From assembly GCA_014190355.1 (NCBI GenBank), contig BJGH01000003.1, forward strand, positions 95,315 through 159,314: DNA of 64,000 nt, written 5' to 3'. The notes beneath the pieces are model-generated. The model was not told where the DNA came from. It saw nothing but the letters and a program-made list of their open reading frames with translations, and ran no database searches. This DNA comes from Alphaproteobacteria bacterium. Its GTDB lineage: Bacteria; Pseudomonadota; Alphaproteobacteria; Rickettsiales; UBA1997. Both the position numbers and the translations under genes were made by a program. Below are positions 9,334-19,276 of this stretch, one piece after another. Each line of letters begins with the position of its first letter. The first letter of the stretch is position 1.

Positions 9334-9682
9334 TAAAAATTAAAATTAATAATAAAATTTTCTACTAAGCTTGTATATATTTTTTTAAATTTCAAGCAAT
9401 TTATTAATTTTTAAGAGGAGCCTGACCCTTTTTGGTAAAAAAAATATAGATTAATGGTTGATGGATTATGTGTTTATCAATAGATTAATTAAAAATCTTT
9501 TAAATTCTGATATTCTTTACGATAGCAAGCAAAATCATTACTTACTTTTTTCTCTTTTTTATTCTTAATTTTTAATAGTTTTTCTTATCAAATATTTTTT
9601 TACAAAGGTTAAATCGATTTGACTTTAGAGATTTGTAAATTAAATTTGTTGTCTTTTTATTTAACCTTTTTTTTGAAAAAAT
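9334..9682. other. Intergenic region upstream of speDE and the 573-residue orphan
   Basis: This 349-bp region lies between two divergent genes and must hold both promoters. It is AT-rich with no open frame of note. A slightly GC-richer patch (GAGGAGCCTGACCC, near 9416) has no partner stem that I can see. No RNA gene recognised. Confidence 0.5.
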
Positions 9683-10984
9683 ATGAATAAAGCTCTAGGC
9701 AATCACATTTTGGTAGAATTCATGAATTGCGATCCACAGATTTTAAATGAGGTAGCAACTATTGAAAAAAATATGGTTGAAGGAGCAATAAAAGCCGGTG
9801 CTACAGTAATAAATTCAACATTTCATCATTTCTCACCTTACGGAGTATCTGGAGTGGTAGTTATTCAAGAGAGTCATTTAGCTATTCATACTTGGCCAGA
9901 ATGGGGTTATGCAGCCGTTGATTTATTTACCTGCGGCGAAATAGATGCGTGGATTTCTTTTGATTACCTAAAAAAATCCTTTAAATCAGATTCATACTCA
10001 GCAATTGAAATGAAAAGAGGTTCAGTAAGCTTATTAAAAAGAAATGATTTCAATCTTGATTCAATTAGGTCTAAAAATACTCAATGGCAAAATCCTGATT
10101 TTTACACTCGCAATGTTTGGTTCACTGATAAAGACGAAAACCAAGCTTTGTCTCTTCGCTATACTGGCGAAATTCTTCATGATACCCAGTCACCTTTCCA
10201 AAGAGTTCGAATCCTTGAAAGTTATAAATATGGCAAAATTCTTACTCTTGATAATATGGTGATGACTACCGAAAAAGATGAATATCACTACCACGAAATG
10301 ATCAGTCACATAGCCTTGTTATCACATCATAATCCACGAAATATTTTAGTAATTGGCGGCGGCGATGGGGGAACGGTGCGTGAAATTTTACGCCACAAAA
10401 TTGTTAAAAAAGTTACAATGGTTGAGATTGATAATGAAGTAATACAGGCCTGCAAAAAACATCTTCCTATTATTGCTAGTGAACTTAATAATCCTAAACT
10501 TGAATTGATTGTTGACGATGGTATTGCATTTGTAAAAAAAGCTCAGGCTGAGAGCTATGATGTTATAATCGTTGATGGATCTGATCCAGTTGGCCCAGCT
10601 CAAGGATTATTTTCAACCGAATTTTACAAAAATTGTTACAAAGCTTTGAAGGATGACGGTATCCTTGTTTCTCAAGGTGAATCCCCAAAATTCAATGAAA
10701 AAGTTTTTGTTGAGTTAAACTCAACTTTAAAAGAAATTTTTGGTGAAAAATATACTAAAATATCATTGTTTTATGTGCCAACCTACCCAACTGGAATGTG
10801 GTCTTTCCAGTATGGTTTAAAAAATCCTAAAAACAATAGTTTATTAGATAAATCACATGATCAAAACAAAATTGATGAGTTTGTTGCAAAAAATAACCTT
10901 AGATACTATAATTTCGAAATTCACCAAGCAAGTTTTGCTTTACCAAATTTTGTTAAAAATTTAATTAACAGCAAAAATTCTTGA
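9683..10984 (+). CDS. speDE: Fused S-adenosylmethionine decarboxylase / spermidine synthase
   Basis: One 433-residue frame carries two enzymes of spermidine synthesis. Residues 1-115 are a bacterial class 1B AdoMet decarboxylase: [13 protein letters not shown], then [20 protein letters not shown]. Self-cleavage before Ser64 would create the pyruvoyl cofactor; Cys84 and His69 are also present. Residues from about 133 to the end are an aminopropyltransferase, with VIGGGDGG (224-230), VEIDNEVI and [15 protein letters not shown] (from 297). Together they would decarboxylate AdoMet and transfer its aminopropyl group to putrescine, releasing methylthioadenosine. If self-cleavage occurs, a short beta chain (1-63) separates and the alpha chain stays joined to the transferase. 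The junction is in frame with no internal stop. No putrescine-making gene is in the window. Confidence 0.93.
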   Translation: MNKALGNHILVEFMNCDPQILNEVATIEKNMVEGAIKAGATVINSTFHHFSPYGVSGVVVIQESHLAIHTWPEWGYAAVDLFTCGEIDAWISFDYLKKSFKSDSYSAIEMKRGSVSLLKRNDFNLDSIRSKNTQWQNPDFYTRNVWFTDKDENQALSLRYTGEILHDTQSPFQRVRILESYKYGKILTLDNMVMTTEKDEYHYHEMISHIALLSHHNPRNILVIGGGDGGTVREILRHKIVKKVTMVEIDNEVIQACKKHLPIIASELNNPKLELIVDDGIAFVKKAQAESYDVIIVDGSDPVGPAQGLFSTEFYKNCYKALKDDGILVSQGESPKFNEKVFVELNSTLKEIFGEKYTKISLFYVPTYPTGMWSFQYGLKNPKNNSLLDKSHDQNKIDEFVAKNNLRYYNFEIHQASFALPNFVKNLINSKNS

Positions 10985-11080
10985 AAATTATATTTTTAAT
11001 TGAAAAATATTATTTTAAATAACATTTACTTAAAAACCTCTTAAACCCAAATTATTATAACCCAAATTATTTATACTAAA

Positions 11081-12586
11081 ATGGCTGATAATAAAGCTTT
11101 CAACAAATCAAAAAAACCTCTTTTGCTATGTATTCTCGATGGTTTTGGTATTGGCGATGACAACTCCGAATTCAATGCCATTTCACAAGCTCGAATGACT
11201 AATTATCAAAGAATTATTAATACCTATCCTCATTCCCAACTTCAAACTTCTGGTTTAGCAGTTGGACTTCCTGAAGGGCAAATCGGTAATTCTGAAGTTG
11301 GACACATGACAATTGGCGCTGGTCGAGTAATTTACCAAGATCTTCCTCGCATCAATAATGCAATTGCCGATGGTAGTTTTGCCAAGAATCCTCAATTACA
11401 AAACCTAATTGACTATCATCAAAATAATGACTCAACTTGCCATCTTGCAGGTTTGGTTTCCGATGGTGGAGTTCACTCTCATCTTGACCATTTGCTTTTT
11501 TTAGCGAATTATCTCGAGCAAAATGGTGTTAAAATTGTAATTCATGCTTTTCTTGATGGCAGAGATGTTGCCCAAAAAAGTGCTGAAAAGTATTTACAAA
11601 AATTAACCAACTTCAAAATTGCAACTCTTATTGGAAGATATTATGCGATGGATCGTGATAAAAAATGGGACCGAATTGAACTTGCCATTAATGCTATAAT
11701 TAAAGGTCAAGGCGAACATTTCTCTGACTGCTTTAAGGCCATTATCAGTTCTTATAAAAAAAACATTACTGATGAATTTATTAAACCCTGCATTATTGAT
11801 AACTATCAAGGGGCTGCATGTAATGATAGCTTAATTTTCTTTAACTTTCGTGCAGATCGAGCTCGACAAATCTCTGAAAAATTAATGGCAAGCCAAAAAT
11901 TTACTAAAGCCTTGGCTCTTACTCACTACAGTGATCAACTCGATAATTTTTATAAAATTATATTTCCACCTCAAGAAGTTAAAAACTCCTTACCAGAAAT
12001 TTTAGCAAAAAATAATTTATCACAACTTAGAATCGCTGAAACTGAAAAATATGCTCATGTTACTTTCTTTTTTTCTTGTGGACAAGAACAAGAATTTAGC
12101 AACGAACAAAGAATCCTTGTTCAATCGCCAAAAGTTGCAACTTACGATCTTAAACCCGAAATGTCTGCCTTGGAAATAACCAAAAATCTTTGCCAAGCAA
12201 TCAATAGCGATAAATATGATTTTATTCTAGTAAATTATGCCAATCCTGATATGGTTGGTCATTCAGGAGATTTATCTGCTTCAATTAAAGCCTGTCAAAT
12301 TATTGATCAACAGCTGGTAATGCTAGAACAAAATATTTTGCAAAAAAATGGTACAATGCTTATCAGCGCTGATCATGGCAATATTGAATGCATGCGTGAT
12401 AATTTTGATCAACCTCATACCGCTCATACTCTTAACCCTGTTCCGTTTATTTTAATTAGCAATAATCATAAATCAATTGACCTTAAAAATGGCAATCTTA
12501 GTGATATTGCTCCATCAATCCTGAAACTTCTTAACATCACACAACCAATTGAAATGACTGGAAAAAACCTTATCAACCACAAATAA
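11081..12586 (+). CDS. gpmI: Cofactor-independent phosphoglycerate mutase
   Basis: GpmI interconverts 3- and 2-phosphoglycerate using a phosphoserine intermediate and manganese. The 501-residue protein shows LLCILDGFGIG, the nucleophile Ser71 in GNSEVGHMTIGAGR, DGRDV, NFRADRARQ and the C-terminal metal motif SADHGNIE. Length is normal. It begins a tight operon: lepB starts 1 bp after its stop, and rnc overlaps lepB. A glycolytic or gluconeogenic mutase indicates that at least the lower part of that pathway may operate, which Rickettsia species lack. Confidence 0.96.
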   Translation: MADNKAFNKSKKPLLLCILDGFGIGDDNSEFNAISQARMTNYQRIINTYPHSQLQTSGLAVGLPEGQIGNSEVGHMTIGAGRVIYQDLPRINNAIADGSFAKNPQLQNLIDYHQNNDSTCHLAGLVSDGGVHSHLDHLLFLANYLEQNGVKIVIHAFLDGRDVAQKSAEKYLQKLTNFKIATLIGRYYAMDRDKKWDRIELAINAIIKGQGEHFSDCFKAIISSYKKNITDEFIKPCIIDNYQGAACNDSLIFFNFRADRARQISEKLMASQKFTKALALTHYSDQLDNFYKIIFPPQEVKNSLPEILAKNNLSQLRIAETEKYAHVTFFFSCGQEQEFSNEQRILVQSPKVATYDLKPEMSALEITKNLCQAINSDKYDFILVNYANPDMVGHSGDLSASIKACQIIDQQLVMLEQNILQKNGTMLISADHGNIECMRDNFDQPHTAHTLNPVPFILISNNHKSIDLKNGNLSDIAPSILKLLNITQPIEMTGKNLINHK

Positions 12587-12587
12587 T

Positions 12588-13538
12588 ATGAAAAAAAACC
12601 TATCAAATTATAATAAATTTATAACAAAAAAATTATTTCTATTTAAGAATTTTAACAATTCTCAATTAATTAAAATTAGAAAAAAAATTTCAATAATTAT
12701 ATCTTATTTAACTAGTTCTAAAAAAAATAAATTACCAATAAAAGATGTTTTAAAAAAATCCCAAAAAACCTTTGACGAAAATCATAATCAATCCAATCCT
12801 AATAAACAAAATTCTCCTAACGGTGGTTTTTTTTCAACATTAATTTTCGCAGTAATTTGTGCAGGTATTATTCGCTCCTTTCTTTTTGAGCCATTTCATA
12901 TTCCATCAGGCTCTATGAAACCAAATCTTTTGATTGGTGATTATGTTTTTGTTAAAAAATATGCTTACGGATATAGCAAATACTCCTTGCCATTTGGCTT
13001 TAATTTTTTTTCTGGAAGAATTTTCAACAAAACTCCTAAAAGAGGAGATATCATTGTTTTTCGCTATCCAGCCAATCCCAGCATCAATTACATCAAGCGT
13101 TTAATTGGTTTGCCAAATGATCGTATTCAAGTTCGTTCAGGAAAATTATATATCAATGAACAATTGATAAATAAAAATTTTGATAGTCAATTTAATGATC
13201 TTCAAGATGGACAAATTTTTAATGCCGACCAATTTATTGAAACTTTACCAAATGGCAAAAAATTTCTAACACTCGATACTGGAACAACAGCCCAAGATAA
13301 TACGGGAATCTTTGAAGTTCCTGCTGGACATTATTTTGTTATGGGAGATAATCGTGATAATTCACAAGATAGCAGATTTATTGACCAAGTTGGCTATATC
13401 CCTGAGGAAAATTTAGTTGGTAAAGCAACAATCATTTTCTTTTCCAATAAACAACCTTTTTGGAAATTTTGGTTATGGCACAAATCAATTCGCTTTGAAA
13501 GAATATTTAAAAATATAAACAATGATTTAAATGAGTAA
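12588..13538 (+). CDS. lepB: Signal peptidase I with long basic N-terminal extension
   Basis: LepB cleaves signal peptides from exported proteins at the outer face of the inner membrane. A transmembrane segment (about 82-100) leads into the catalytic Ser109 (IPSGSMKPNLLIGDY), the general-base Lys170 (YIKRLIGLPND) and the GDNRDNSQDSR box. The protein is 316 residues, longer than typical alphaproteobacterial LepB, because about 80 Lys/Asn-rich residues precede the membrane segment. No internal ATG lies between codon 1 and the catalytic motif, so the extension seems real unless a non-ATG start is used. It starts 1 bp after gpmI and overlaps rnc by 8 bp. Confidence 0.94.
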   Translation: MKKNLSNYNKFITKKLFLFKNFNNSQLIKIRKKISIIISYLTSSKKNKLPIKDVLKKSQKTFDENHNQSNPNKQNSPNGGFFSTLIFAVICAGIIRSFLFEPFHIPSGSMKPNLLIGDYVFVKKYAYGYSKYSLPFGFNFFSGRIFNKTPKRGDIIVFRYPANPSINYIKRLIGLPNDRIQVRSGKLYINEQLINKNFDSQFNDLQDGQIFNADQFIETLPNGKKFLTLDTGTTAQDNTGIFEVPAGHYFVMGDNRDNSQDSRFIDQVGYIPEENLVGKATIIFFSNKQPFWKFWLWHKSIRFERIFKNINNDLNE

Positions 13539-14217
13539 TTTTCAAGATTTTTATAATAAAATTAATTATTTCTTTAATAATGATAAATTACTTGAAGAAG
13601 CCTTAACTCACCCAAGCCTTTCCAAGGAAAAAAAACAAAAAAATAATTATCAACGTTTAGAATTTCTTGGCGACAAAGTTCTGTCATTGATAATTTCAGA
13701 ATTCTTAATGCATAAATTTATTGATGAAGCAGAAGGAGCACTCTCAAAGCGTCATGCCAATCTTGTTTCAGGAGAAACTCTCTCGCAAATTGCCCTAAAA
13801 ATCGGTCTTGATAAAGTTATAAAAATCAGTTACGGAGAAGAAAAACTAGGTGGTAAAACCAATAAACGCAATTTAGAAAATGCTCTTGAGGCTTTGGTGG
13901 GTGCGATCTATCTTGACAGCGATTATAAGCATGCCAAAGAATTTGTTTTAAATTTTTGGCATCATCAATTATTGCAAGATCGTAAACCCCCTCAGGATGC
14001 AATTTCACAATTACAAGAAATTATTCAGGCTAATTCTCGAGATCTTCCCTTGTACGATACATTTAAAGAGAGTGGCTCAGATCACGCTCCAACTTTTATT
14101 TCTAACCTAACCTTACCATTATCATCGCAAATCTTTAGTGCTCGAGGTTCTTCAAAAAAAGAAGCTCAAAAAAATGTTGCTAAAATTGCTTTAGAATTTT
14201 TAAAAAAATTATCTTAG
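13531..14217 (+). CDS. rnc: Ribonuclease III
   Basis: RNase III cuts double-stranded RNA, including the rRNA precursor. The 228-residue protein has the signature RLEFLGDKVL (42-51), the second acidic motif ENALEALVGAIYLDSDY, and a C-terminal double-stranded-RNA-binding domain (about 155-226, ending in SSKKEAQKNVAKIALEFL). Its start overlaps the end of lepB by 8 bp. The lepB-rnc pairing is widespread in proteobacteria, and the overlap supports this start. Confidence 0.96.
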   Translation: MSNFQDFYNKINYFFNNDKLLEEALTHPSLSKEKKQKNNYQRLEFLGDKVLSLIISEFLMHKFIDEAEGALSKRHANLVSGETLSQIALKIGLDKVIKISYGEEKLGGKTNKRNLENALEALVGAIYLDSDYKHAKEFVLNFWHHQLLQDRKPPQDAISQLQEIIQANSRDLPLYDTFKESGSDHAPTFISNLTLPLSSQIFSARGSSKKEAQKNVAKIALEFLKKLS

Positions 14218-14285
14218 ATTTTGTCAATTTTTTAAAATTTATAATATCATCAAATTTGATAGAACAAATTATTAATTATTTTCAA

Positions 14286-14876
14286 TTAGGAGATATTTTC
14301 GTCTTTAAGATTACGAATCATAAACGGCATTTGCATCAAGCTAAATATGACCGTTAAAGTCATCATCCCGAAAACTTTAAAATTAACCCATAGCTCCGTA
14401 GAAAAATTTCGCCATATTATTTCATTAACAATTGCTAGAAAAATAAAATAAAATCCCCACCACTTTGAAAGAGTTAGCCACGCCTCATTTGACATTGCCA
14501 GCTTATTATCAAAAACAACTGCCAACATTGGTTTTTTAAAATAATATCCGATTAACAAGATTGCGGCAAAAACTATATTGACAATAGTTGGTTTAATTTT
14601 TATAAAAAATTCATCATGCAAATAAAAACTCAATAACCCAAAAACAGTAACTATCAGAGCTGCAAATAACGCTATATAAGAAATTTTTTTAGTTAATGCA
14701 TAACGCAAAATTAATGAGAAAATTGTTACAATAACCATGCAGATTGTCGCAAAAAACAAAGGCTCAAAAGAGGGATTTAAGAAGGAATTTTTGGGAATTT
14801 TAAAAGCTATAAAAAAAACCATTATTGGCAAATAATCGCCAACGAATTTTACAATGCTTTCCTTTTTTTTGGACAT
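14286..14876 (-). CDS. yciB: Inner-membrane septation protein A family (YciB/IspZ)
   Basis: The 196-residue protein has five hydrophobic segments and matches the YciB family in layout: an N-terminal GDYLPIMVFFIAFKI, a central YFKKPMLA, then LSKWWGFYFIFLAIVNEIIWR and the strongly conserved LWVNFKVFGMMTLTVIFSLMQ. Members affect cell-envelope integrity and division; the exact molecular role is unsettled. It converges with rnc, with 68 bp between the stops. Confidence 0.9.
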   Translation of the reverse strand: MSKKKESIVKFVGDYLPIMVFFIAFKIPKNSFLNPSFEPLFFATICMVIVTIFSLILRYALTKKISYIALFAALIVTVFGLLSFYLHDEFFIKIKPTIVNIVFAAILLIGYYFKKPMLAVVFDNKLAMSNEAWLTLSKWWGFYFIFLAIVNEIIWRNFSTELWVNFKVFGMMTLTVIFSLMQMPFMIRNLKDENIS

Positions 14877-15022
14877 ATCAATAAATTAACTAGTTACAAC
14901 ATTTTAAATTATCACATGCTAATTTGATTTAAGAAATTTAACCTTAAGATCAATAAGCCTTGAGTTATTTTGACTTTGAATAAATACTGGCTTTTGTAAT
15001 TTTTTTAATCAGACATATTCAA

Positions 15023-15619
15023 TTAATTCAAGCAATTATTTGATTCATTTTCATCTCCCTTAGTTAAACTAAGGATATTAATCTCAATGGTCAATTTATT
15101 AAAATTATCATCGAGCAATTTTTTTAGTTTTTCATCAGCAAAATTATAACTTCCCGCCAACAAAACCCTAACCGAAGCTCCAATTCTTCGATCTTTAATT
15201 GCCTTAACCAATATTTTATCAATCGAATTTTCATTTTGTTGAGCAATTATTAATTCTTTGTCCACTGAAAAATCAACAATTTTTAATTGATCGTTAAAAA
15301 TTTTATAAATTAATTTAACTTTATCAGAGCATTTGATAACATCGTCTCCTACACCGGAAAAAAGCTCTTCAAAGGTTAAATCTTCAAATGTTTTTTTTAT
15401 ATTCTTGAGATCTTGAATTTTTTTTACAGTTTCAATTTTGTTAGAAATTTCATCATATTTATTCTTAACCTGCGTTATTTCACCTGTAATCTTGGATAAA
15501 GAAATATTATCTAGAAATGTATTGCGATGCTTGCTGTCTCCAACTAAAACAACATAAATAATAACTACGCAAGCAGTAATTCTAACAATTGGTTTTTTAA
15601 CAAAACTTTGAAGATCCAT
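15023..15619 (-). CDS. Orphan membrane-anchored protein in the rnhB-tsaC operon
   Basis: This 198-residue protein is unrecognised. A single N-terminal transmembrane segment (about 10-27, IVRITACVVIIYVVLVG) is followed by a heptad-like helical stretch (about 40-85, ITQVKNKYDEISNKIETVKK) and a mixed alpha/beta soluble domain of about 100 residues. The predicted topology puts the soluble part in the periplasm. It starts 10 bp after the tsaC stop, so it is likely the last gene of rnhB-tsaC-orphan. Confidence 0.65.
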   Translation of the reverse strand: MDLQSFVKKPIVRITACVVIIYVVLVGDSKHRNTFLDNISLSKITGEITQVKNKYDEISNKIETVKKIQDLKNIKKTFEDLTFEELFSGVGDDVIKCSDKVKLIYKIFNDQLKIVDFSVDKELIIAQQNENSIDKILVKAIKDRRIGASVRVLLAGSYNFADEKLKKLLDDNFNKLTIEINILSLTKGDENESNNCLN

Positions 15620-15629
15620 AATAAATAAA

Positions 15630-16229
15630 TCATAATTTTATTTGCCCTTGGCGGATAATTGAATAATTATCACCTTCAATTTTTATAACAGTTGAGGCTT
15701 GATTGTCAAGAATTTTACCGGAGATGACCAAATCTACATCATCAAAATTATCAATAATTTCATCAGCGGATATTGCAACTTTTTGTCCACTTAAATTAGC
15801 ACTGCTTACTGCCAAAACTGAATTAAATTGTTCAAATAATTTTTTAACAAAAAAACTTTCAACAATTCTAAAGCCGAGATAATTTTGATCGTTAAGATTT
15901 AGATTATTAGCTAAATTTATTTGCAGATTATCTCTTAATTTAGAGACGATTGTCAGCTTTCCTGGTAAATATTCTTCACTTATTTTATCTAGCAAATTAT
16001 TATCAGTAAATATTTTTTTTATCTGATTTTTATCCTTTAAAAAAATTGCTATTGGCTTATCAATAGCTCTTTTTTTAAGCTGATAAAGACGATTAACAGC
16101 TTGAGAATTTGTAGCATCAACAGCTAAACCATAAACTGTATCGGTAGGAATAGCAATTACTTTCCCTTCCCTTAAAAATTGGCAAGCTATTTTGGTTGAC
16201 TCTAATGTATTTTCATTAATAACTAACAT
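15630..16229 (-). CDS. tsaC: Threonylcarbamoyl-AMP synthase (Sua5/YrdC family)
   Basis: The enzyme makes threonylcarbamoyl-AMP from threonine, bicarbonate and ATP for the universal t6A37 modification of ANN-decoding tRNAs. The 199-residue single-domain protein shows GKVIAIPTDTVYGLAVDA, the YQLKKRAIDKPIAIFL segment that binds substrate, and LAVSSANLSGQ near the end. It lacks the extra C-terminal Sua5 domain, so it is the short TsaC form. It overlaps rnhB by 7 bp upstream. Confidence 0.93.
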   Translation of the reverse strand: MLVINENTLESTKIACQFLREGKVIAIPTDTVYGLAVDATNSQAVNRLYQLKKRAIDKPIAIFLKDKNQIKKIFTDNNLLDKISEEYLPGKLTIVSKLRDNLQINLANNLNLNDQNYLGFRIVESFFVKKLFEQFNSVLAVSSANLSGQKVAISADEIIDNFDDVDLVISGKILDNQASTVIKIEGDNYSIIRQGQIKL

Positions 16230-16861
16230 TGATTAGCAATAATTGTTTTTATTGGTTGAAATGTTTTACGGTGAATTGAGCATATCCCAAATTCCTTAAT
16301 TTTATCAAGATGTTTTTTGGTTCCATATCCAGCATGTTGATCAAAGCAATATTGTGGATATTTTTGGTGATAATCAAGCATTATTTGATCACGAGTTTCT
16401 TTAGCAATAATTGACGCACAAGCAATTGACAATGATTTTTGATCGCCTTTAATAATTGTCTTACTTTCGACAATTAAAGGAAATTTTTGATTATTTAAAA
16501 ATGGATTACGATTGCCATCAACTAAAATTATTTGGGCTGAAAAATTATATTTTTTTACAAAATCATCGTAGGCTATGATCATAGCTTGCATGGTAGCTTG
16601 CAAAATGTTAATTTGATCAATCTCTTCATTGTCAACAATACCAATACCGTAGCGAACATTATTTTTTATAATATTAAAAATTTCCTGACGTTGATTTTTA
16701 GTTAATTTCTTTGAATCATTAATTCCTTGAGCTATATTATTTTGATCCAATACCGCACAACAAGCAACCACTGGTCCAGCTAGCGGACCCCTTCCTGCCT
16801 CATCAATACCAGCCACCACAAATTCATCATATTTTTTTTCAAACAATAAATTTGGTTGCAT
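16223..16861 (-). CDS. rnhB: Ribonuclease HII
   Basis: RNase HII removes ribonucleotides misincorporated in DNA and RNA of RNA-DNA hybrids. The 212-residue protein has the opening VAGIDEAGRGPLAGPVVA with catalytic Asp20 and Glu21, INDSKKLT, and later acidic positions in LVDGN and in the SIACASIIAKETRD segment. Length and motif order are normal. It heads a short operon with tsaC and an orphan. Confidence 0.95.
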   Translation of the reverse strand: MQPNLLFEKKYDEFVVAGIDEAGRGPLAGPVVACCAVLDQNNIAQGINDSKKLTKNQRQEIFNIIKNNVRYGIGIVDNEEIDQINILQATMQAMIIAYDDFVKKYNFSAQIILVDGNRNPFLNNQKFPLIVESKTIIKGDQKSLSIACASIIAKETRDQIMLDYHQKYPQYCFDQHAGYGTKKHLDKIKEFGICSIHRKTFQPIKTIIANQC

Positions 16862-17066
16862 AAATCAATAAATTAATTTTAAAATAAGAAAAAATTTCTA
16901 AAAATTACTTGCTAAATTTTTAACAAAAACTAATTTTTTAAAAAAAATTCTTGTTCTGTGGCTTGCAAGAATTAAAAATTATTTTTTATTAACTTACAAA
17001 TAAAATCTATATTTTTAATTATAATTATCAGAATTCATTTAAAACTTAATACTAAACAATCAAAAA

Positions 17067-17909
17067 ATGTCAAAATTTATGAAAAAATCAAATCCAGCTC
17101 TACCTTTCATTGTAATAGTGCTAATTATAGCTATTGTTTCCCTTACAGTTTATTTATTTGTTAAAAAATCTGATAAAAAGGAAACTGATAAAGAAAATCC
17201 TACTCAAGTTATCAATTCAAGCGGACTGGACAAAGACCAAAAAATTAATGATGTTGAAGGTGTTGAAGAAGTTGTTGCCAAATGGATCGAGGCAAATCCT
17301 CAAGCCATCATTAATTCGGTTTCCAATATGCAAAAAAAGGCCATGGAAGAGCAAATGAAAAATGCTCAAAAAAATATTGGTGAAAAAAAATCAGAATTAT
17401 TCAGCGATAAAAAATCTCCTCAACACTCCCCCTCTGGGCACGATGTTACTATCGTTGAGTTTTATGATTATGCTTGCGGATACTGCAAAAAAGCCTATTC
17501 AACTGTTAATGAATTAATTAAAAGCGATAAAAAAGTTCGTGTTATTTTCCGTGATTTCCCAATTCTTGGTCAACCATCTCGTGAGATGGCAGAAGTTTCA
17601 GTTGCAGTTAATTTAGTCGATTCTTCGAACTTCATAAAATTCCACGATAATCTTATGGGATCAAATGATCGCGGTAAAGATGCGGCCCTTAAAGCAGCAA
17701 AGTCCGCAGGGGTAAATGTTAGCAAAGTTGAAGAAATTTTGAAAAAAGACAAAGCTAAAATTGATAAAATTCTCGACGATAATCTCAACCTTGGAACTTC
17801 AATTGGTATCAATGGAACCCCTGGTTTTGTTATCGGCGAAGAGTTAATTCCAGGTGCTTTAGAACTCTCAGCTCTTAAAGAAAAAATCGCTGCCGTTAGA
17901 AAAAAATAA
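17067..17909 (+). CDS. DsbA-family thiol:disulfide oxidoreductase, membrane-anchored
   Basis: This 280-residue protein has an uncleaved-looking N-terminal membrane segment (about 11-32), a charged linker, a short helical region (64-115) and a thioredoxin-fold domain of the thioredoxin_4/DsbA type. The active site reads EFYDYACGYCKKAY with CxxC at 137-140, and the cis-Pro loop is GTPGFVIGEELIPGA. Such proteins oxidise or shuffle disulfides in the periplasm and are widespread in Rickettsiales. A second ATG (17079) four codons in could also start it. The VirB2-type pilins elsewhere in the window each carry two Cys, possible clients by inference only. Confidence 0.9.
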   Translation: MSKFMKKSNPALPFIVIVLIIAIVSLTVYLFVKKSDKKETDKENPTQVINSSGLDKDQKINDVEGVEEVVAKWIEANPQAIINSVSNMQKKAMEEQMKNAQKNIGEKKSELFSDKKSPQHSPSGHDVTIVEFYDYACGYCKKAYSTVNELIKSDKKVRVIFRDFPILGQPSREMAEVSVAVNLVDSSNFIKFHDNLMGSNDRGKDAALKAAKSAGVNVSKVEEILKKDKAKIDKILDDNLNLGTSIGINGTPGFVIGEELIPGALELSALKEKIAAVRKK

Positions 17910-17932
17910 ATTTTATAAATAATATCCCCCTA

Positions 17933-17955
17933 TGATCGTCTCGCCACAGCGATCA
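17933..17955 (+). terminator. Possible terminator hairpin after the DsbA-family gene
   Basis: A 6-bp perfect stem (TGATCG / CGATCA) with an 11-nt loop follows the stop by 24 bp and is trailed by a weak T-rich stretch. Position and GC content relative to the surroundings suggest a terminator, but the stem is short. Confidence 0.35.
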
Positions 17956-18052
17956 ATTATTCTTCTAAAATAAAAAATTTCTATAAATCTTGATTGGCAA
18001 GCAAATATTTAAGTTTATTTAAAAAACTATCAAAGATAGCTAACAATTTTTT

Positions 18053-18994
18053 ATGAAAGATACTTCCCCCAAAACATCAATTGAGCTTAAATCAGATTCA
18101 CAACCTCAATTTGTATTTATTTATGGAAGTCATGCCATGCAAAGAGATCCCAACCTTACCAAAGAAGTTGATGGCAAGTCTGTTTTGTTTAGTCTTCATC
18201 AATATGTTGTGCCAGATCTGCCTAATTTAGACAGTGAAGGAAGGGACTTATTGGCAAGATTTAAATTTCGCGATGAACAAAATCCCAATGAAAAATATTT
18301 TATTTTTTACCAAATTACCAATCAAGAAATTCAGGCAATGTTCACTGGAAAAATCAAAGATCAAATTGCCAGCATTTTGAACACTGCTTGCTTGCCTGAA
18401 AAAAGAAGATCTGGAATAATGACTGAATTATTATATCAATTTGCAATTAATCAGACTGCTAAAGAAAAATTCACAACAATTTGTCCGTCATTAAGCACAG
18501 AAATCAACATCAACGATAGCCCTGAAATAAGAAAACTTTTCACAGATCAATCGCCAAAAGAAATTGAGGAACAAGTTACTAATTGCTTAAAAAATATTAA
18601 CCATCACCTTAAAGAGCTTCAAAATAAGCAGGATTTTCAATCTTCTTTACCCTCAGCTGAAAATAAAATTGACCACACCGTTAATTATTTTTTATCACCC
18701 ACACAACTTTTTAGTGATCAAGAAAAATTTGCTTTGGAAATATCTCTCATTAACCTCATCAAGCAATCAAGATTGTGGCAAAAAGTAAATTTTAAATTAT
18801 TGTTTTCAACCTTTGAAAAAATTACTAAAACACCGAATTTTACTTTTGAAGTTGGTTTACAATCAAAAAATATTAATCTTTTAACACCAACCGAGATAAC
18901 CCCTGAAATCACCAAAAAAATTGCAGAGCAACTTGCTAAATCAGCATCACCAAGAGGATTAGGCTCAAAGTCAAAACCATCTCGAGAAATTTAA
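18053..18994 (+). CDS. Orphan cytosolic protein
   Basis: The 313-residue protein is not recognised. It has no signal peptide or membrane segment. It starts with about 17 polar residues, then a strand-rich part (QPQFVFIYGSHAMQ, KYFIFYQITNQE), then long helical stretches rich in Lys, Glu and Gln, and ends in a basic, Ser/Pro-rich tail (SPRGLGSKSKPSREI). A basic, polar C-terminus is sometimes seen in type IV secretion substrates, but this alone is weak. It is monocistronic: 143 bp upstream and 282 bp downstream are non-coding. Confidence 0.6.
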   Translation: MKDTSPKTSIELKSDSQPQFVFIYGSHAMQRDPNLTKEVDGKSVLFSLHQYVVPDLPNLDSEGRDLLARFKFRDEQNPNEKYFIFYQITNQEIQAMFTGKIKDQIASILNTACLPEKRRSGIMTELLYQFAINQTAKEKFTTICPSLSTEININDSPEIRKLFTDQSPKEIEEQVTNCLKNINHHLKELQNKQDFQSSLPSAENKIDHTVNYFLSPTQLFSDQEKFALEISLINLIKQSRLWQKVNFKLLFSTFEKITKTPNFTFEVGLQSKNINLLTPTEITPEITKKIAEQLAKSASPRGLGSKSKPSREI

Positions 18995-19276
18995 ATCATC
19001 AACAATTTCTAAATAATTTTTAATAATATTGTAAAATGTTTATGATTGAAATTATTTAATCAAATATTCTCACTTTATCATTTTACTAAAAATTTTCCAA
19101 TGGCATTTGACCACTATCTAACCAAAGACTGGGATAAATTTTGACAATTAATAATTATTTCTTAAAGTAGTTAACAATATTTTTTAATGATGCTAGATTT
19201 AGTTAATTTTAGTTAAAAATTTACAATAATTCTTAAAAAATAATTATAAATAATTTTCCTAACAATTTATAAAATA

